NCBI GenBank assembly: GCA_001828295.1
Contig: MHYI01000058.1
Location: 458-6,261 of the forward strand
Origin: Planctomycetes bacterium RBG_16_41_13
GTDB lineage: Bacteria > Planctomycetota > Brocadiia > Brocadiales > Brocadiaceae
Length of the DNA: 5,804 nucleotides
Direction of reading: 5' to 3'
Under the pieces are notes generated by a model, which saw only the letters and a program-made list of their open reading frames with translations, was not told where the DNA came from and searched no databases. The translations under genes and the position numbers were made by a program. This document shows positions 5,781 through 5,804 of the stretch, piece by piece. Within the stretch, counting starts at the first letter, position 1; each line of letters begins with the position of its first letter.

Positions 5781-5804
5781 ATCTGTGTCATCAGTGAAAT
5801 CTGT
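5781..5804. repeat. Degenerate atctgtg-type repeat at window edge
   Basis: The last 24 bases hold atctgtg, atcagtg and atctgt in succession with a period of about 9-10 bp, and the repeat runs out of the window. A related pair, ctctgt at 5625 and 5634 (9-bp period), occurs about 150 bp earlier. Such strings are common dispersed intergenic repeats in several phyla; the full extent here is unknown. Confidence 0.5.

Larger units (their letters stand above)
5407..5804. other. Gene-free, repeat-rich region downstream of the redox cluster
   Basis: No credible gene is visible on either strand. From left to right it contains an AT-rich palindrome (5450-5477), a perfect GC-rich hairpin (5525-5553), two 'ctctgt' units (5625-5639), a heptamer tandem array (5703-5772) and a degenerate 'ctgtg' segment running to the window edge. 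Reverse-strand open frames at 5117-5480 overlap the octaheme gene and the terminator and have no recognisable content. Confidence 0.75.

Overview
The window most resembles an anammox planctomycete (Brocadiaceae, Kuenenia/Brocadia type). The main reason is a diheme cytochrome c gene directly followed by an octaheme hydroxylamine-oxidoreductase-like (HAO-like) gene that appears to lack the heme-crosslinking tyrosine. AT-rich intergenic DNA packed with short repeats fits this. The assignment is inference from gene content; no search was run.

Layout, all genes on the + strand. Positions 1-1405 hold the 3' end of an M1-family zinc aminopeptidase-like gene whose start lies outside the window. Positions 1406-2054 contain no convincing gene. 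The first half is a composite repeat with a heptamer array and several GC-rich inverted repeats; the second half is the upstream region of the next gene and holds a spaced direct repeat and a small palindrome. Positions 2055-2783 encode an exported cupredoxin-like protein with a C-terminal carboxypeptidase-regulatory-like segment. Positions 2873-3655 encode an exported diheme cytochrome c with two class I domains. Positions 3708-5345 encode an exported HAO-like protein with eight CxxCH motifs. A strong intrinsic terminator at 5368-5406 ends the cluster. The remaining DNA to 5804 has no gene and contains an AT-rich palindrome, a perfect GC-rich hairpin, a ten-unit heptamer tandem array and degenerate 'ctgtg' repeats.

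The three exported redox genes are co-oriented, with gaps of 89 and 52 bp, and end at one terminator, so they plausibly form one transcription unit. The octaheme protein carries the HAO landmarks (paired hemes 4 and 5, and an Asp-His pair after heme 6). It has no tyrosine in its last 45 residues, where oxidative HAOs carry the crosslinking tyrosine. Together with the diheme partner this matches the crosslink-free, nitrite-reducing HAO type described in Kuenenia. The expected role is nitrite reduction to NO, with the diheme protein relaying electrons. The cupredoxin is the least understood member: it keeps His and Cys copper-ligand candidates but seems to lack the usual axial methionine.
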